Counted from the stretch's first letter, positions 52,901-59,868 are shown. The stretch is 64,000 bases of DNA from Misgurnus anguillicaudatus (GCF_027580225.2 NC_073348.2:22402501-22466500), one strand, 5' to 3'. Made by a program: numbers and translations. Notes: generated by a model not told the origin, from the sequence alone.

Positions 52901-53258
52901 AACGTCTTATTAAACCAACTTACCTGGCAACCCACTGTCCCCCCATATCCCAAAGATCAGTGCCATCGGCGGCTGGTAAATTTTCACCTACGGTTCGTCC
53001 ACCGACACGATCTATAATGCAGCAAATAAGAAAACAATCTTATGAAAGAAACGCTTAAACGTTCTGAAGCCTTCTTTGACTGTTGACTACAGTTAAACGA
53101 AACAGTAACTGCATAAATCAATTTCGCAACGCACCTTTGGCTTCCAGCACGAGCACTTTCAGTTGCTTATTTCTTTTTTGCAGCTCGCGTGCAGCGCTGA
53201 GTCCAGAGAGACCTGCGCCCACAATCACGATATCACACGATTCCTGCTCACACATCAT
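10324..53258 (-). CDS. Flavin monoamine oxidase-like gene (12 exons)
   Basis: Predicted FAD-dependent amine oxidase that would oxidise an amine to an imine, with hydrogen peroxide as by-product. Exons in transcript order: 53258-53135, 53011-52924, 52401-52221, 51799-51685, 51605-51448, 49312-49223, 43022-42938, 28697-28597, 26432-26259, 22141-22055, 14720-14620, 10618-10324. Total is 532 residues, close to MAO-A/B (about 520-527). Visible: GAGLSG FAD-binding loop at residues 14-19 with acidic Glu39 at the end of the second strand; DRVGGRT at 42-48; MGGQW at 64-68; Lys307 in the position of MAO-B Lys296; SGGC ending at Cys412, where MAO-B Cys397 holds FAD covalently; TETATEW with Tyr450 (MAO-B Tyr435). 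Residues 505-522 are a hydrophobic tail like the mitochondrial outer-membrane anchor of MAO. Odd: Pro413 replaces the aromatic-cage Tyr398 of MAO-B. The first Met is uncertain: in-frame alternatives are at 53255 (A at -3) and 53282. It is probably not the ordinary fish mao gene. Confidence 0.9.
11482..12050. mobile_element. TTAA-flanked foldback element C, copy 1
   Basis: Flanked by TTAA. The left end 'agggacactccactttttt' is complementary to the right end 'aaaaaaagtggaatgtccct'. Inner arms are also complementary ('tctgattagaccattagcat' against 'atgctaatggtctaatcaga'), so nearly the whole 569 bp can fold back. No coding capacity. Copy 2 is at 24484-25342. Confidence 0.75.
13604..14414. mobile_element. 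Inverted-terminal DNA element, 0.81 kb
   Basis: The ends 'gggtgattctcacgaa' and 'ttcgtgagaatcaccc' are a perfect 16-bp inverted pair. It sits inside a 'cagttcaccc' repeat that starts at 13379. No transposase frame. Superfamily not determined. Confidence 0.65.
14620..14720 (-). CDS. Gene 1 exon 11 (covalent-flavin cysteine)
   Basis: Residues 402-434 plus two bases: [11 protein letters not shown], then [13 protein letters not shown]. Cys412 matches the cysteine that forms the 8-alpha-S-cysteinyl FAD bond in MAO-A/B. The next residue is Pro rather than the aromatic-cage Tyr. Acceptor gttcag|GA, donor GCAG|gtaaac. Confidence 0.9.
15365..15687. mobile_element. TTAA element E, short copy
   Basis: TTAA at both ends with termini 'aggtgcaatgtgag' and 'ccacattacacct'. 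This is a 323-bp internally deleted relative of 7597-9359. It shares 'catagctataagtttataaagacc' style internal sequence (shortened) with the right part of the long copy. Confidence 0.65.
15776..16474. mobile_element. hAT-like element, 699 bp, with 8-bp target duplication
   Basis: Termini TAGGGTTGCC and GGCAAGCCTA are inverted with one mismatch. The flanks 15768-15775 and 16475-16482 are both TCGTAGCC, a perfect 8-bp duplication as hAT transposases make. The sequence interrupts an element-E-type stretch ('ttcatgtggattttcgg'... 'ttaaattgcg') that is uninterrupted at 7685-7725. No transposase frame. Confidence 0.8.
16505..16903. mobile_element. PIF/Harbinger-like MITE, copy 1
   Basis: The right end is 'ggtgtgcgaccccct'-like and the left end 'ggtgggtcgcacacc' after a G run. 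It is flanked by TTA on both sides (16502-16504 and 16904-16906). A three-base TWA duplication is the PIF/Harbinger hallmark. The uninterrupted site can be read at about 61865-61875 ('cacttagtctacgag'). Copy 2 is at 63238-63600. Confidence 0.75.
16904..17290. repeat. Element E-related fragment
   Basis: Runs parallel to 8690-9120, sharing 'gtgctcatcagcgccccctt', 'acccagaagt' and 'ggaggagttca'. It is the right-hand continuation of the element interrupted by the hAT-like and Harbinger-like insertions. The open frame on its minus strand is a repeat artefact. Confidence 0.6.
17440..17796. mobile_element. Inverted-terminal MITE, 357 bp
   Basis: The left end 'ctgtttacacctggtatta' is complementary to the right end 'taccaggtgtaaacag' region. 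Internal halves carry complementary 'gatcgtatcac' / 'gtgatccgatca' motifs. Non-coding; superfamily unknown. Confidence 0.6.
19655..19720 (+). repeat. (ACTAT)n microsatellite
   Basis: About a dozen tandem ACTAT pentamers with two imperfect units. It abuts a TTAA element starting at 19727. Confidence 0.9.
19727..19910. mobile_element. TTAA element D fragment
   Basis: Starts TTAACTCTTTCCCCAGCATTG, matching the end of element D (25339-25818, 44161-44656) and sharing the 'cctgccaataac' and 'aaaacccgaaagta' stretches. The right end was not found, so it is probably truncated. The 60-residue frame here is not a gene. Confidence 0.5.
19929..20202. mobile_element. TTAA-flanked MITE A, copy 1
   Basis: TTAA, then 'aggaacagtatgtaag', ending 'cctacatactgttact' and TTAA. 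Two internal ~30-bp near-repeats carry 'tgtgattgcagtaccagttt' and 'agccacaa'. The other copies are at 24070-24350 and 38236-38521. Confidence 0.8.
20203..20725. repeat. Relative of element F
   Basis: Parallel to about 47660-48190. Both share 'aataaactgacacaaagaca', 'gtcatgggtgacctttcgac'-type and 'tagataagacccttatg' stretches. Ends were not resolved; MITE A copy 1 abuts its left side. Confidence 0.55.
22055..22141 (-). CDS. Gene 1 exon 10
   Basis: Residues 373-401 in phase 0: [17 protein letters not shown] then [11 protein letters not shown], the family's 'ERR.AV...L...FG.EA' helix. Acceptor attacag|ATG, donor AAA|gtatgt. Confidence 0.9.
24070..24350. mobile_element. TTAA-flanked MITE A, copy 2
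   Basis: TTAA with 'aggaacagtatgtcag' on the left and 'cttcatactgttcct' then TTAA on the right; 281 bp. It has the same duplicated internal block as the other two copies. Confidence 0.8.
24484..25342. mobile_element. TTAA element C, copy 2 (interrupted)
   Basis: Left end TTAA 'atgaacactccac', right end 'gtgtccct' TTAA. The body parallels copy 1 at 11482-12050 except for MITE B at 24859-25134. Its right-hand TTAA (25339-25342) is also the left boundary of element D. Confidence 0.7.
24859..25134. mobile_element. TTAA-flanked MITE B, nested in element C
   Basis: The termini 'agcaacactatgtagttt' and 'aaactacatagtgttgct' form a perfect 18-bp inverted repeat between two TTAA. It interrupts the 'aagagtcaagtttta' / 'aataggaaaaatat' junction of element C. 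The terminus resembles that of MITE A (AG.AACA.TATGTA). Confidence 0.85.
25339..25818. mobile_element. TTAA element D, copy 1
   Basis: Starts TTAACTCTTTTACCGCC and ends 'ggcggggaaagagttaa'. Internal: 'gttaattaagagaaaacgct', 'cttccgcaacttatacaacc' and 'ctggcgctggcaac'. It is in opposite orientation to the copy at 44161-44656. Non-coding. Confidence 0.7.
26259..26432 (-). CDS. Gene 1 exon 9
   Basis: Residues 315-372: [12 protein letters not shown] to [11 protein letters not shown]. Acceptor ttttcag|GC. The donor is the least certain splice site of the gene. GAA|gtgtgt at 26259 is the only nearby GT that keeps exon 10 in frame. The stronger-looking GA|gtgagc at 26245 and TG|gtgtgg at 26287 both break the frame. 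Confidence 0.8.
26433..28596 (-). other. Gene 1 intron 8
   Basis: Includes a two-unit 110-bp tandem duplication (27036-27256) and runs of 'aaataaataaa' near 26470-26540. No exon or RNA gene was recognised elsewhere. Confidence 0.6.
27036..27256. repeat. Two-unit 110-bp tandem duplication
   Basis: 'aaagttgaggtttctccatt' begins at 27060 and again at 27169. Each unit also carries 'ggcattctccagtctaactt'. Within each unit, shorter 'gtctaactt'/'ctaagttgag' motifs repeat every 25-30 bases, so it grew from a smaller unit. Confidence 0.75.
28597..28697 (-). CDS. Gene 1 exon 8 (active-site lysine)
   Basis: Residues 281-314. Reads [14 protein letters not shown], then GHMLKF. Lys307 aligns with MAO-A Lys305/MAO-B Lys296, which hydrogen-bonds through water to flavin N5. 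Acceptor ttacag|CC, donor ACT|gtgagt. Intron 7 before it is 14.2 kb. Confidence 0.9.
28730..29102. repeat. Inverted relative of element H, ending in (AG)n
   Basis: Reverse complement of the 50740-50960 part of element H. It shares the complements of 'ttgcagagaatggtttacca', 'aaggggcggtatta' and 'gcactaaatggca'. It ends in an (AG)n run at 29069-29102. Confidence 0.65.
29131..29307. repeat. Element E fragment next to tandem array
   Basis: Parallels 15377-15570: 'gatctcttgacaaaaaagc', 'ataatatacata', 'gaatgagacgtttttat' and 'tggaagtcgcc'. It is truncated where the tandem array begins. Confidence 0.6.
29308..31605 (+). repeat. Four-unit A-B-A-B tandem array, ~565-bp unit
   Basis: Units begin with 'atagactgtaaaaaa' type sequence at 29308, 29865, 30432 and 30999, giving steps of 557, 567 and 567 bp. 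Units 1 and 3 share variants ('ggcgggacatgagtaaaac', 'cccgtcacttaagtggc'). Units 2 and 4 share others ('gatatccgaaaatggg', 'gggacgtgggtgaagctgag', 'cccctcactcaagtggc'). Each of the first three units has a 61-65 residue open frame starting [11 protein letters not shown] at 29637, 30204 and 30771. Unit 4 has lost that ATG. The sequence is dispersed-repeat-like; coding is not shown. Confidence 0.85.
31663..31913. mobile_element. TTAA element J, 251 bp
   Basis: TTAA 'agacggggtgcatgatctct' on the left, 'atcatgcacccacct' TTAA on the right. A second, window-truncated copy starts at 63813 ('aaggcggggtgcacgatc'). Confidence 0.75.
34783..34862. mobile_element. hAT-like terminus rich in GACGAGAC
   Basis: The sequence 'aggggtgtgacgagacac' followed by repeated GACGAGAC resembles the terminus of a common fish hAT derivative. 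The matching right end was not found. The 147-residue frame at 34430-34873 runs into it and is not a gene. Confidence 0.45.
35520..35735. repeat. Uninterrupted relative of 61930-62490
   Basis: Shares 'ggctgcatacgtca' type, 'acatttacaag' and 'gcagtctacaaatgcgacct' stretches with 61930-62490. It lacks the 353-bp insertion found there, so it preserves the empty site. Confidence 0.55.
38221..38870. mobile_element. Second hAT-like copy, interrupted by MITE A
   Basis: Parallels 6383-6730: 'gttcccacaccttag', then 'acttcaaattcaag', 'ctttcaaggactttcca', 'gaactcgcgctgcgtcactg'. The break between 'ttag' and 'acttcaa' is filled by MITE A copy 3. Confidence 0.6.
38236..38521. mobile_element. TTAA-flanked MITE A, copy 3
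   Basis: TTAA 'aggaacagtatgtaag' ... 'cctacatactgttcct' TTAA, 286 bp. The flanking hAT-like sequence exists without this insert at 6383-6420, with one TTAA in place of two. This directly shows a four-base TTAA target duplication. Confidence 0.88.
40360..40913. mobile_element. TTAA element K
   Basis: TTAA 'agagcacctatggtccg' on the left and 'gaaataggtgcagt' TTAA on the right, an imperfect inverted pair. 554 bp, non-coding. Confidence 0.55.
41016..41551. mobile_element. GGGGCCAGTCACACC-ended MITE with TAA flanks
   Basis: The termini 'ggggccagtcacaccaaaag' and 'cttttggtgtgactggcccc' are a perfect 20-bp inverted pair. TAA precedes and follows, consistent with a PIF/Harbinger-type three-base duplication. 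The G+C-rich inside has a 127-residue frame without any recognisable domain. Confidence 0.75.
42938..43022 (-). CDS. Gene 1 exon 7
   Basis: Residues 253-280 plus one base. Encodes VEVKTSGG and [10 protein letters not shown], matching the V...A..VI.A.PP stretch of the family. Acceptor is a run of T followed by acag|AA. Donor GCAG|gtcagt. Confidence 0.88.
43660..44750. mobile_element. hAT-like derivative ('gcggcccgcc'), interrupted
   Basis: The left side has 'ggcccaaatgcggcccgcc' and the right side 'gtttggcccgcatcat' and 'agttgaagacccctgatc', recalling fish hAT derivatives. Element D interrupts it at 44161-44656. Exact termini and target duplication were not resolved. Confidence 0.45.
44161..44656. 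mobile_element. TTAA element D, copy 2
   Basis: Begins TTAACTCTTTCACCGCC and ends 'caatggcggtgaaggtaaaa'. It is the reverse-orientation counterpart of 25339-25818 and shares the complements of 'gctggcgctggcaac' and 'ttttctcttaattgacgaga'. Confidence 0.65.
44926..45122. mobile_element. Foldback element with imperfect 65-bp arms
   Basis: Left 'aaaataagtgcctgctgcag' pairs with right 'cagcaggcacttatttt'. Left 'ttatgataaaagagacgctc' pairs with right 'gagcgtctctttttatcata'. The loop is about 70 nt. The 64-residue frame here spans both arms and is not a gene. Confidence 0.65.
45370..46025. repeat. CCGAT-rich repeat containing element I
   Basis: Begins 'acatcggccgattg' and ends 'tccgatatcgattattggccgatatatcggtg' (shortened here), like 2955-3510. 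Interrupted by element I at 45394-45813. The 119-residue frame 45609-45968 crosses the junction. Confidence 0.5.
45394..45813. mobile_element. TTAA element I, 420 bp
   Basis: TTAA 'agggacaataagtagg' on the left and 'cctactttctgtccct' TTAA on the right, an imperfect inverted pair. Contains 'catctagtggtgaaattg', also seen in element E. Non-autonomous. Confidence 0.75.
47368..48241. mobile_element. TTAA foldback element F, 874 bp
   Basis: TTAA 'aggattagtcaattttct' on the left and 'agaaaattgactaatcct' TTAA on the right are fully inverted. Pairing continues inward: 'ataagggtcttatctagcga' against 'tctagataagacccttat', and 'cgcgacctcacgcaattgcg' against 'gcgtgaggtcgcgc'. A partial relative is at 20203-20725. 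Confidence 0.85.
49223..49312 (-). CDS. Gene 1 exon 6
   Basis: Residues 223-252 in phase 0. Encodes [15 protein letters not shown] followed by VRLSSPV, the conserved GG.Q.......G FAD-domain return segment. Acceptor ttcacag|GG, donor CAG|gtaaag. Confidence 0.9.
49534..49619 (+). repeat. (TA)n microsatellite
   Basis: About 43 uninterrupted TA dinucleotides, followed by a T run and (ATTT)n. Confidence 0.95.
49848..49940 (+). repeat. (TATC)n microsatellite
   Basis: About 23 uninterrupted tetramers, likely length-variable between individuals. Confidence 0.95.
50296..50434 (+). mobile_element. tRNA-derived SINE remnant
   Basis: 'gagcattgtgttagcagtgc', then 'aaatgtatagc', then the trailer 'gtaagtcgctttggataaaa' and 'ctgccaaatgaatgaatgta'. 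Same family as 6097-6220, with a decayed B box but a complete trailer. Confidence 0.7.
50566..51228. mobile_element. TTAA element H with perfect inner hairpin
   Basis: TTAA 'aggggacatttaac' on the left and 'gatatgtctcct' TTAA on the right; 663 bp. A perfect 81-bp inverted repeat lies inside at 50965-51045 and 51082-51162. A relative in the opposite orientation is at 28730-29102 and lacks the hairpin. Confidence 0.7.
50965..51162. repeat. Perfect 81-bp inverted repeat, 36-nt spacer
   Basis: The left arm begins 'ccagctgcactacttcctga' and ends 'gattaatccaggtgt'. The right arm 51082-51162 is its exact reverse complement by base-by-base reading. The perfect arms suggest a recent origin or gene conversion. 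Confidence 0.9.
51448..51605 (-). CDS. Gene 1 exon 5
   Basis: Residues 170-222. Contains the signature stretch [18 protein letters not shown] followed by SAAAGG and AQEFRVK, typical of the AofH/MAO-like branch. Acceptor cttgcag|AG, donor AAG|gttaga, only 79 bp from exon 4. Confidence 0.9.
51685..51799 (-). CDS. Gene 1 exon 4
   Basis: Residues 132-169 plus one base, with [14 protein letters not shown], where family members have a conserved 'D..T...W' block. Acceptor cttttag|ATT, donor ACAG|gtgagc. Confidence 0.9.
52221..52401 (-). CDS. Gene 1 exon 3
   Basis: Residues 71-131, starting SSQTHVMEL and ending FLQFLWR. Acceptor tctctag|C, donor CGG|gtaaga at a codon boundary. In family structures this stretch begins the substrate-domain excursion. 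Confidence 0.9.
52402..52923 (-). other. Gene 1 intron 2
   Basis: 522 bp, AT-rich, no repeat or RNA recognised. Introns 3 (51800-52220), 4 (51606-51684) and 1 (53012-53134) are likewise unremarkable, apart from 'tgtataaaaaatatggatca' at 52060-52080, which recalls the start of the 565-bp array unit. Confidence 0.5.
52924..53011 (-). CDS. Gene 1 exon 2
   Basis: Residues 42-70, phase 1 in and phase 2 out. Encodes DRVGGRT followed by [11 protein letters not shown], the conserved second FAD-contacting block of flavin amine oxidases. Acceptor tatag|AT, donor CCAG|gtaagt. It is separated from exon 1 by only 123 bp. Confidence 0.9.
53135..53258 (-). CDS. Gene 1 exon 1 (FAD-binding loop)
   Basis: Encodes residues 1-41 and the first base of codon 42. 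It contains the Rossmann nucleotide-binding loop ([13 protein letters not shown]) and VLVLEAK, whose Glu contacts the FAD ribose in this family. The donor is AAAG|gtgcgt. The frame stays open upstream to another ATG at 53282 (weak context). The ATG at 53255 has A at -3 and would shorten the protein by one residue. Confidence 0.9.
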
Positions 53259-53499
53259 GCACGAGCTGTTGCACAAATGCATATAACGCTCCGATCTGAC
53301 TGCAGAAAATAAGCCAGCAAGAGACAGTTGAAAGTTCGCATTTATTATCTGATAGTTGATTTACATGAGAGCTCGTGGACATTATCCTGATAAAGCTGAG
53401 AGAACGTGCAAGGGACACCGGAAGAAATCATAAAAAAAGTTTCTATCAGACCTCCCACTCTTCTTATTTTGCTTACACTTTATTCTGCACGTACAGAGA

Positions 53500-54850
53500 C
53501 CTGTTGTACACTTTAAAATGTACTGTATTATTGCTGTGGTATATTATAGTTATTACTACATTTTGTTGCTGTGTAGCCTACTATTATGTAATATTAATTA
53601 TAACATAAGTTGTAATTATTATAATTAATTGTAATATTAATGCTAGTATATTATAGTACACTTTGTTGCTGTGTACTATTATGTGATATTAATTATAATA
53701 TTATCTGTAATTATTATAGGCCTAAATAATTGTAATATTAATGCTGTAGTATATTATAGTTGTTGCTACACTTTGTTGCTGTATGCTATTATGTAATACT
53801 AAATATTATATTAATTGTAATTATTATAATTAATTGTAATATTAATGCTGTAATATATTTTAGTTATTGCTACACTTTATTGATGTGTACTATTATGTAA
53901 TATTAATTTGAATATTAATTGTAATCATTATAATTAATTGTAATATTAATGCTGTAATATATTTTAGTTATTGCTACACTTTATTGCTGTGTACTATTAT
54001 GTAATATTAATTATAATATTAATTGTAATCATTATAATTAATTAAAATATGAATCCTGTAGTATATTATAGTTATTGCTAGGCTTTGTTGCTGTGTATTT
54101 TTATGTAATATTAATTATAATATTACTTGTAATTATTGTAGGCCTAATTAATTGTAATTATTATAATTAATTGTAATATTAATGCTGTAGTATATTATAG
54201 TTATTGCCACACTTTGTTGCTGTGTACTATTATATAATATTAATTATAATATTGATTGTAATTATTATAATTAATTGTTATATTAATGCTGTAGTATATT
54301 ATAGTTATTGCCACACTTTGTTGCTATGTACTACTATGTAATATTAATTGTAATTATTATAATTAATTGTTATATTAATGCTGTAGTATATTATAGTTAT
54401 TGCCACACTTTGTTGCTGTGTACTATTATGTAATATTAATTGTAATTATTATAATTAATTGTTATATTAATGCTGTAGTATATTATAGTTATTGCCACAC
54501 TTTGTTGCTGTGTACTATTATATACTATTAATCATAATATTGATTGTAATTATTATAATGAATTGTAATATTAATGCTGTAATATATTATATTTATTACT
54601 ACACTTTGTTGCTTTGTAGCCTAGTATTATGTAATATTAAATATAATATTAATTGTAATTATTATAATTAATTGTAATGTTAATGCTGTAGTTTATTATA
54701 GTTATTGTCACACTTTGTTGCTGTGTACTATTATGTAATATTAATTATAATATTGATTGTAATTATTATAATTAATTGTAATATTAATGCTGTAATATAT
54801 TATAGTTATTGCTACACTTTGTTGCTCTGTATACTATTATTTACAGGAGT
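53500..54850. repeat. AT-rich minisatellite, ~104-bp unit, 13 copies
   Basis: The anchor 'ctttgttgctgtgtactatt' and its variants recur at about 53561, 53661, 53771, 53875, 53979, 54083, 54212, 54316, 54408, 54500, 54604, 54713 and 54817. Steps are 92-129 bp and most often 104. Units contain 'taatattaattgtaattatt' and 'atgctgtagtatattatag'. It starts about 240 bp upstream of the first coding exon of gene 1, within or next to its promoter. Short open frames here are repeat artefacts. Confidence 0.9.
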
Positions 54851-57700
54851 TGTATTGCAGTATAATACTATAATAGGTACTAAACCACGTTAAAAAAATT
54901 GCATTTATAGTAAAACTGTATAAAACCTGGATGATATTGTGTTTTGAACCTAGTATAGTAAATTATATAACTACAGTATACTATTGTATATGAAAATAAA
55001 ACAATACTGGTCCAGAAGCACTTCCTGTTGTTTTTCAGTTCACATTTATTGCATTTTTTATTCAGTTCAAAATTTTCTGTTGGTTGTATTTTGTTCTAAT
55101 TGTAATTAATATTAATATTTGTTCAGTGTTAAAAAACTTAAACAGAATGTGCTTTTGGACCAGTGTTCTTTATATCCTGAAAAATTGTGTATAACAGGTT
55201 TATATACTACAGATTACTACAGTACAGTAGCTAAATACTAGCTATAGTATACTATTTTTATAGGTGTAGTGGACAAAGTTATGCCTGGGCCAGAGGGGAT
55301 ATGCACAATATTTGCTTTAAGGACCCAGTCCCGGGTACAAAATTTCGTATTTTGACTCAATATAAAGTATTCTTTTAATCTTTAATGGTCCGTCATGTAC
55401 CCCAGTAACACATATGAGATACTGTTTGAAAGCTTAGAGTCTCTACTTTCTGCAGATATGCATCACTTTGAGAAATCTTTTACTGTAAGAAAGTTATTTA
55501 CACTTAATTTACACTATCACCCCCCCCCATAATTTTGTATATAATTTAATATTCACATATTTAATATTTTTCAAATATGACAAACATGGGCAAGTCTTAT
55601 ATCAAATGAAAGCTCTCATTCTCAGGAATAAGGCTACAGCGTTATTTTTGTTCTATTATCAACACATATCCAACAATTGTCGAATGAATAATAAGGTAAA
55701 AAATTGTCTTTTGTAAACGTATGTAAAAATTGAGTGTGGACTGCCTCAGATAGCACAAATAGCCACAAATGATACACCATCTTTTCTCTTAGGTCCCACT
55801 CTAAAAAATGAGTCCATTCACAGCATTTCCTTTGGTTGTGTGCATGAATAATCCCTTGCTATTTATTATATGTCCAAAACAAAAAATTAATATTTATATG
55901 AAAAATGTATATTCACACTCTTCAGTAAAATGAGAATAACTTTCGAATGTGACATGCTAAAGAGTTCATTCTTTTTTTGGGTGTTTACTGTCTGCTGCTG
56001 GTAACAACCAGAACTGTCTGCAGTCTGCTAGAGCACCCAGAAGAGTTATACACTATCAAAGGCAGTATTTACAACATAAAAAAGAAAATTTGGTGTTTCA
56101 TCGTATGAAAAACAACATAAATAACACTATTGTCACAAACAGCAGCTTTTTATGTAACTTCAAAGGGTTTTCTTTAAAATGATATAAAGAAATTGCATTT
56201 ATTCCACTGTATGTGGTTATGGGAGCACTTCAAATGTTTTTTGGCAGAAATTTAACTCCATAAGCGTATTATTCCTCCCATCAGTTGGAGTAAAATAACT
56301 TTTGTAAACATTATGATAGAGAAAAAATTTTTCCTCTGTACGCTGGCAATTGCTGGAATCAAACAAAACTGTCTGCAGGGAGCTGAGATACTCAGGGCCA
56401 GAGTTATACACTTTCAAATAAAAACTTTAGAAAAAAACCATCAAAAAGCGCCTATTTATTTTTGTGTTTATTAGAGGACTGACAACACATACAACCATGT
56501 TTAGCACTTTTAACAGTGTTTTATGTTATTTTAAAGGGTTTCCTGTAAAATGATACCAAACATTTGTATGTAAACCTCTGCATGTGGGTATGGGAAGCTT
56601 TTGAAATTGGGTAGGCCAAATCCAGGCGAAAATCCCCAAAATAGCTTCAGGGTGGAAGAAGTTAATGACCCCATTGCTTTGAGTAAATCATCAACATAAG
56701 TATAGCCTATTACAGATAGGTTCTGTCTTCCTGTTCTGGTGATGCTCCGCCCCCTTGTTTATCATTGTCTCTCCACCCACTGCCTATCTGTTTCCATAGA
56801 TGTTGATTGTATCTGTTCTGTGATTGGTCCTTGTCTTGAATATACACTAAAAAAAAAATCGAATCTAATACTAATCTAGTTCATTCAACAACAAAATGTG
56901 TCTTGTCAGCTTTATTTAAAAATTATTTGTTCAGCCAACATAAAATTGTTGCATAAATTTAAACGATGAATAAAATAAGTTTTGCATCTCATTGGCTGAG
57001 GATTTTGCAGTGTATTATGGGTGATTGTGGTTCTGGCACCGTCTTGCAGAAGTGTATCACCAAGTATGTGAGTAATAAATGGCAAAGTGTGAGTCAATGA
57101 ACTTGTTCTAATAGATTTAAGAGCGAAACCAACAAACTAACAAAGGTCTCCATGATAAGTTGTATTGAGCAACTGCAATATGATTGATTGAAAAATAAAA
57201 TAGTTTTTTTCAATGTATTTATCTTATCAGTGGGATGTCTTTCATTAAGTTTGATAACTAGGATGTGTCCAAACATTTGCCTTTACTTTTACCAGCATAC
57301 ATACACACTATTTACTTCACTACACATACTGTATTACATCAATATAGCTAAAGAAAATGTAAACAATGGTTATGTAATGTATATAATGGTTACATTCAGA
57401 CATCTCACAGACTTGCATTTGTTTATTTTGTCAGTCTGTCTGCTTTAAATGTTTTCCATGATCTGTCATTCTCACTGGACATTATCTAAACATGAGGTTA
57501 CATTGATCAATCCAAGGTATATTAATCACAAGTGTTCATTGTAAAGGACTTTAGATTAATTTAAATGTGTTTTATTGTATTCTTTTTAAATAGCTATGAT
57601 CACAATACTAATGCCTGATGTTTTAATCTACTCAAACAATCTAATCATTTGTTATCCCCTCCTTTGTTTTTCTGAGTGGAGTAACCAGTTGACATCTGAG
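54851..57700. other. Intergenic, no gene recognised
   Basis: 55300-56667 has a texture of dispersed repeat ('ggacccagtcccgggtac' at the left, 'agcttcagggtggaagaagt' at the right) but no inverted ends were confirmed. No splice-bounded coding exon was seen. Confidence 0.4.
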
Positions 57701-57725
57701 ACTGGTCTCTGTGGACCACATCACC

Positions 57726-57753
57726 ATGGCACCACCTTCACATGATACCACAG
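57726..57753 (+). other. Possible 5' exon (alternative start for gene 2)
   Basis: 'accATGG' is a good start context. The 9 codons MAPPSHDTT plus one base end at ACAG|gtgact. Phase 1 matches the candidate exon at 58102 and gene 2 exon 2. It might equally be chance. Confidence 0.2.
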
Positions 57754-58101
57754 GTGACTTGCAGTCTCACAATGTTGCCATTGAGAAGGTGAGGTGCATG
57801 AGATGGAGATCAGCTGCCCTTCAATGTAAGCTTCTATTTATAATTCAATTTCTTAAGTATGTGGCTTATTTTCTTGCTTGGTTAAACGCGGATGCAGCAA
57901 ACTCCAAACCTGTTTTTCCAGTCGGTCGGCTTAAAAGCAGCCAAACTATTTCTTCTTTTGCCATGTAATGCGTAGTAGATGATGGATTTTGGTGAACAGT
58001 GAGGTTACAGGCTCTCGAAATATAGCAGGAGGAATAATAGAGTTTGTCAAAAACAAAAAACAAAGAGAACATAAAACAAGATGTATTTTGTTCTCTAACA
58101 G

Positions 58102-58167
58102 CCGGCAAGAAGAGAAAAACGCTTTTGCTTCGTGACTGTGTGCAAAAATGTTTTTGGGTCACCACAG
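58102..58167 (+). other. Exon-like 66-bp segment
   Basis: It has a pyrimidine-rich acceptor (tctctaacag) and a near-consensus donor ACAG|gtaagt. Its length is divisible by three and the frame reads KKRKTLLLRDCVQKCFWVTT after GCCGGC. No family recognised. It would be in phase with gene 2 exon 2 but would give no signal peptide. Confidence 0.3.
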
Positions 58168-58585
58168 GTAAGTTATTTTAACTTCCTCTTGCACTTTTAC
58201 AGTATAAGCTTTGTTTCCTTTTTCTGTATGCATGATACCTGGATAACATATCAGACTTTTTGCGGTGATGCCATAGAATAACTGTTTTTGGTTCTTCAAA
58301 GAAACAGTCAAATGTTTTTAAAATAATAATTTCTTTCTTACATTTTTATAGTCTAAGAAACCTTTTCCTGCTACAAACAGAAAGGTTTTCTGGGTGTTGA
58401 ATGTTCTTTATGGAATAAGAGAGCACAACAAAAACCTTTATTTTTAACAGTGCACATAATCATTATTGACAGTTTTTGGATTGCGTTTAGTCACTAGTTT
58501 GTTCATGTGCTGTAAATAGACTTTATCCCTGTTATGTTGATGTTAAATGCACTGATATTTCATACTGTAAACGTGATGAACATAA

Positions 58586-58741
58586 TTAACTTATTCCCCG
58601 CCAGCCAATTTTTTAAAAGTTGCCCGCCAGCATTTTTTGCGATTTTCACAAAAGTTTCACAAAATGCATTCCAGGAAAATTTTCTTCTACAAATATATAA
58701 ACATACAAATATATCAAATAAAGGAACAGACCATCTGCTTT
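58586..58741. mobile_element. TTAA element D fragment
   Basis: TTAACTTATTCCCCGCCAGCC, then 'gcccgccagcattttttgcg' and 'gcattccaggaaaattttct', matching one end of element D. It is cut off by the AAAC microsatellite. Confidence 0.55.
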
Positions 58742-58777
58742 CAAACAAACAAACAAACAAACAAACAAACAAACAAA
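58742..58777 (+). repeat. (AAAC)n microsatellite
   Basis: About nine AAAC tetramers. The 160-residue open frame over this stretch is caused by the absence of stops in the repeat. Confidence 0.9.
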
Positions 58778-58799
58778 ACGGGAAAAAAGCCTTTCATCC

Positions 58800-59755
<956 letters not shown>

Positions 59756-59868
59756 CAAATGTATAGAGACATATTTGTACCTAATCGTATATATCAGGCT
59801 CCTTTTAAAGAGTATTGCCCCATTGAAAGCTGAGGTACATATTTCAACCATTTTTTCTTACAATATAT

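Noticed and set aside
53500..54850. Regular repeats considered as a CRISPR-like array
   Set aside because: There are no unique spacers; the whole ~104-bp unit is repeated with indels, which is a eukaryotic minisatellite.
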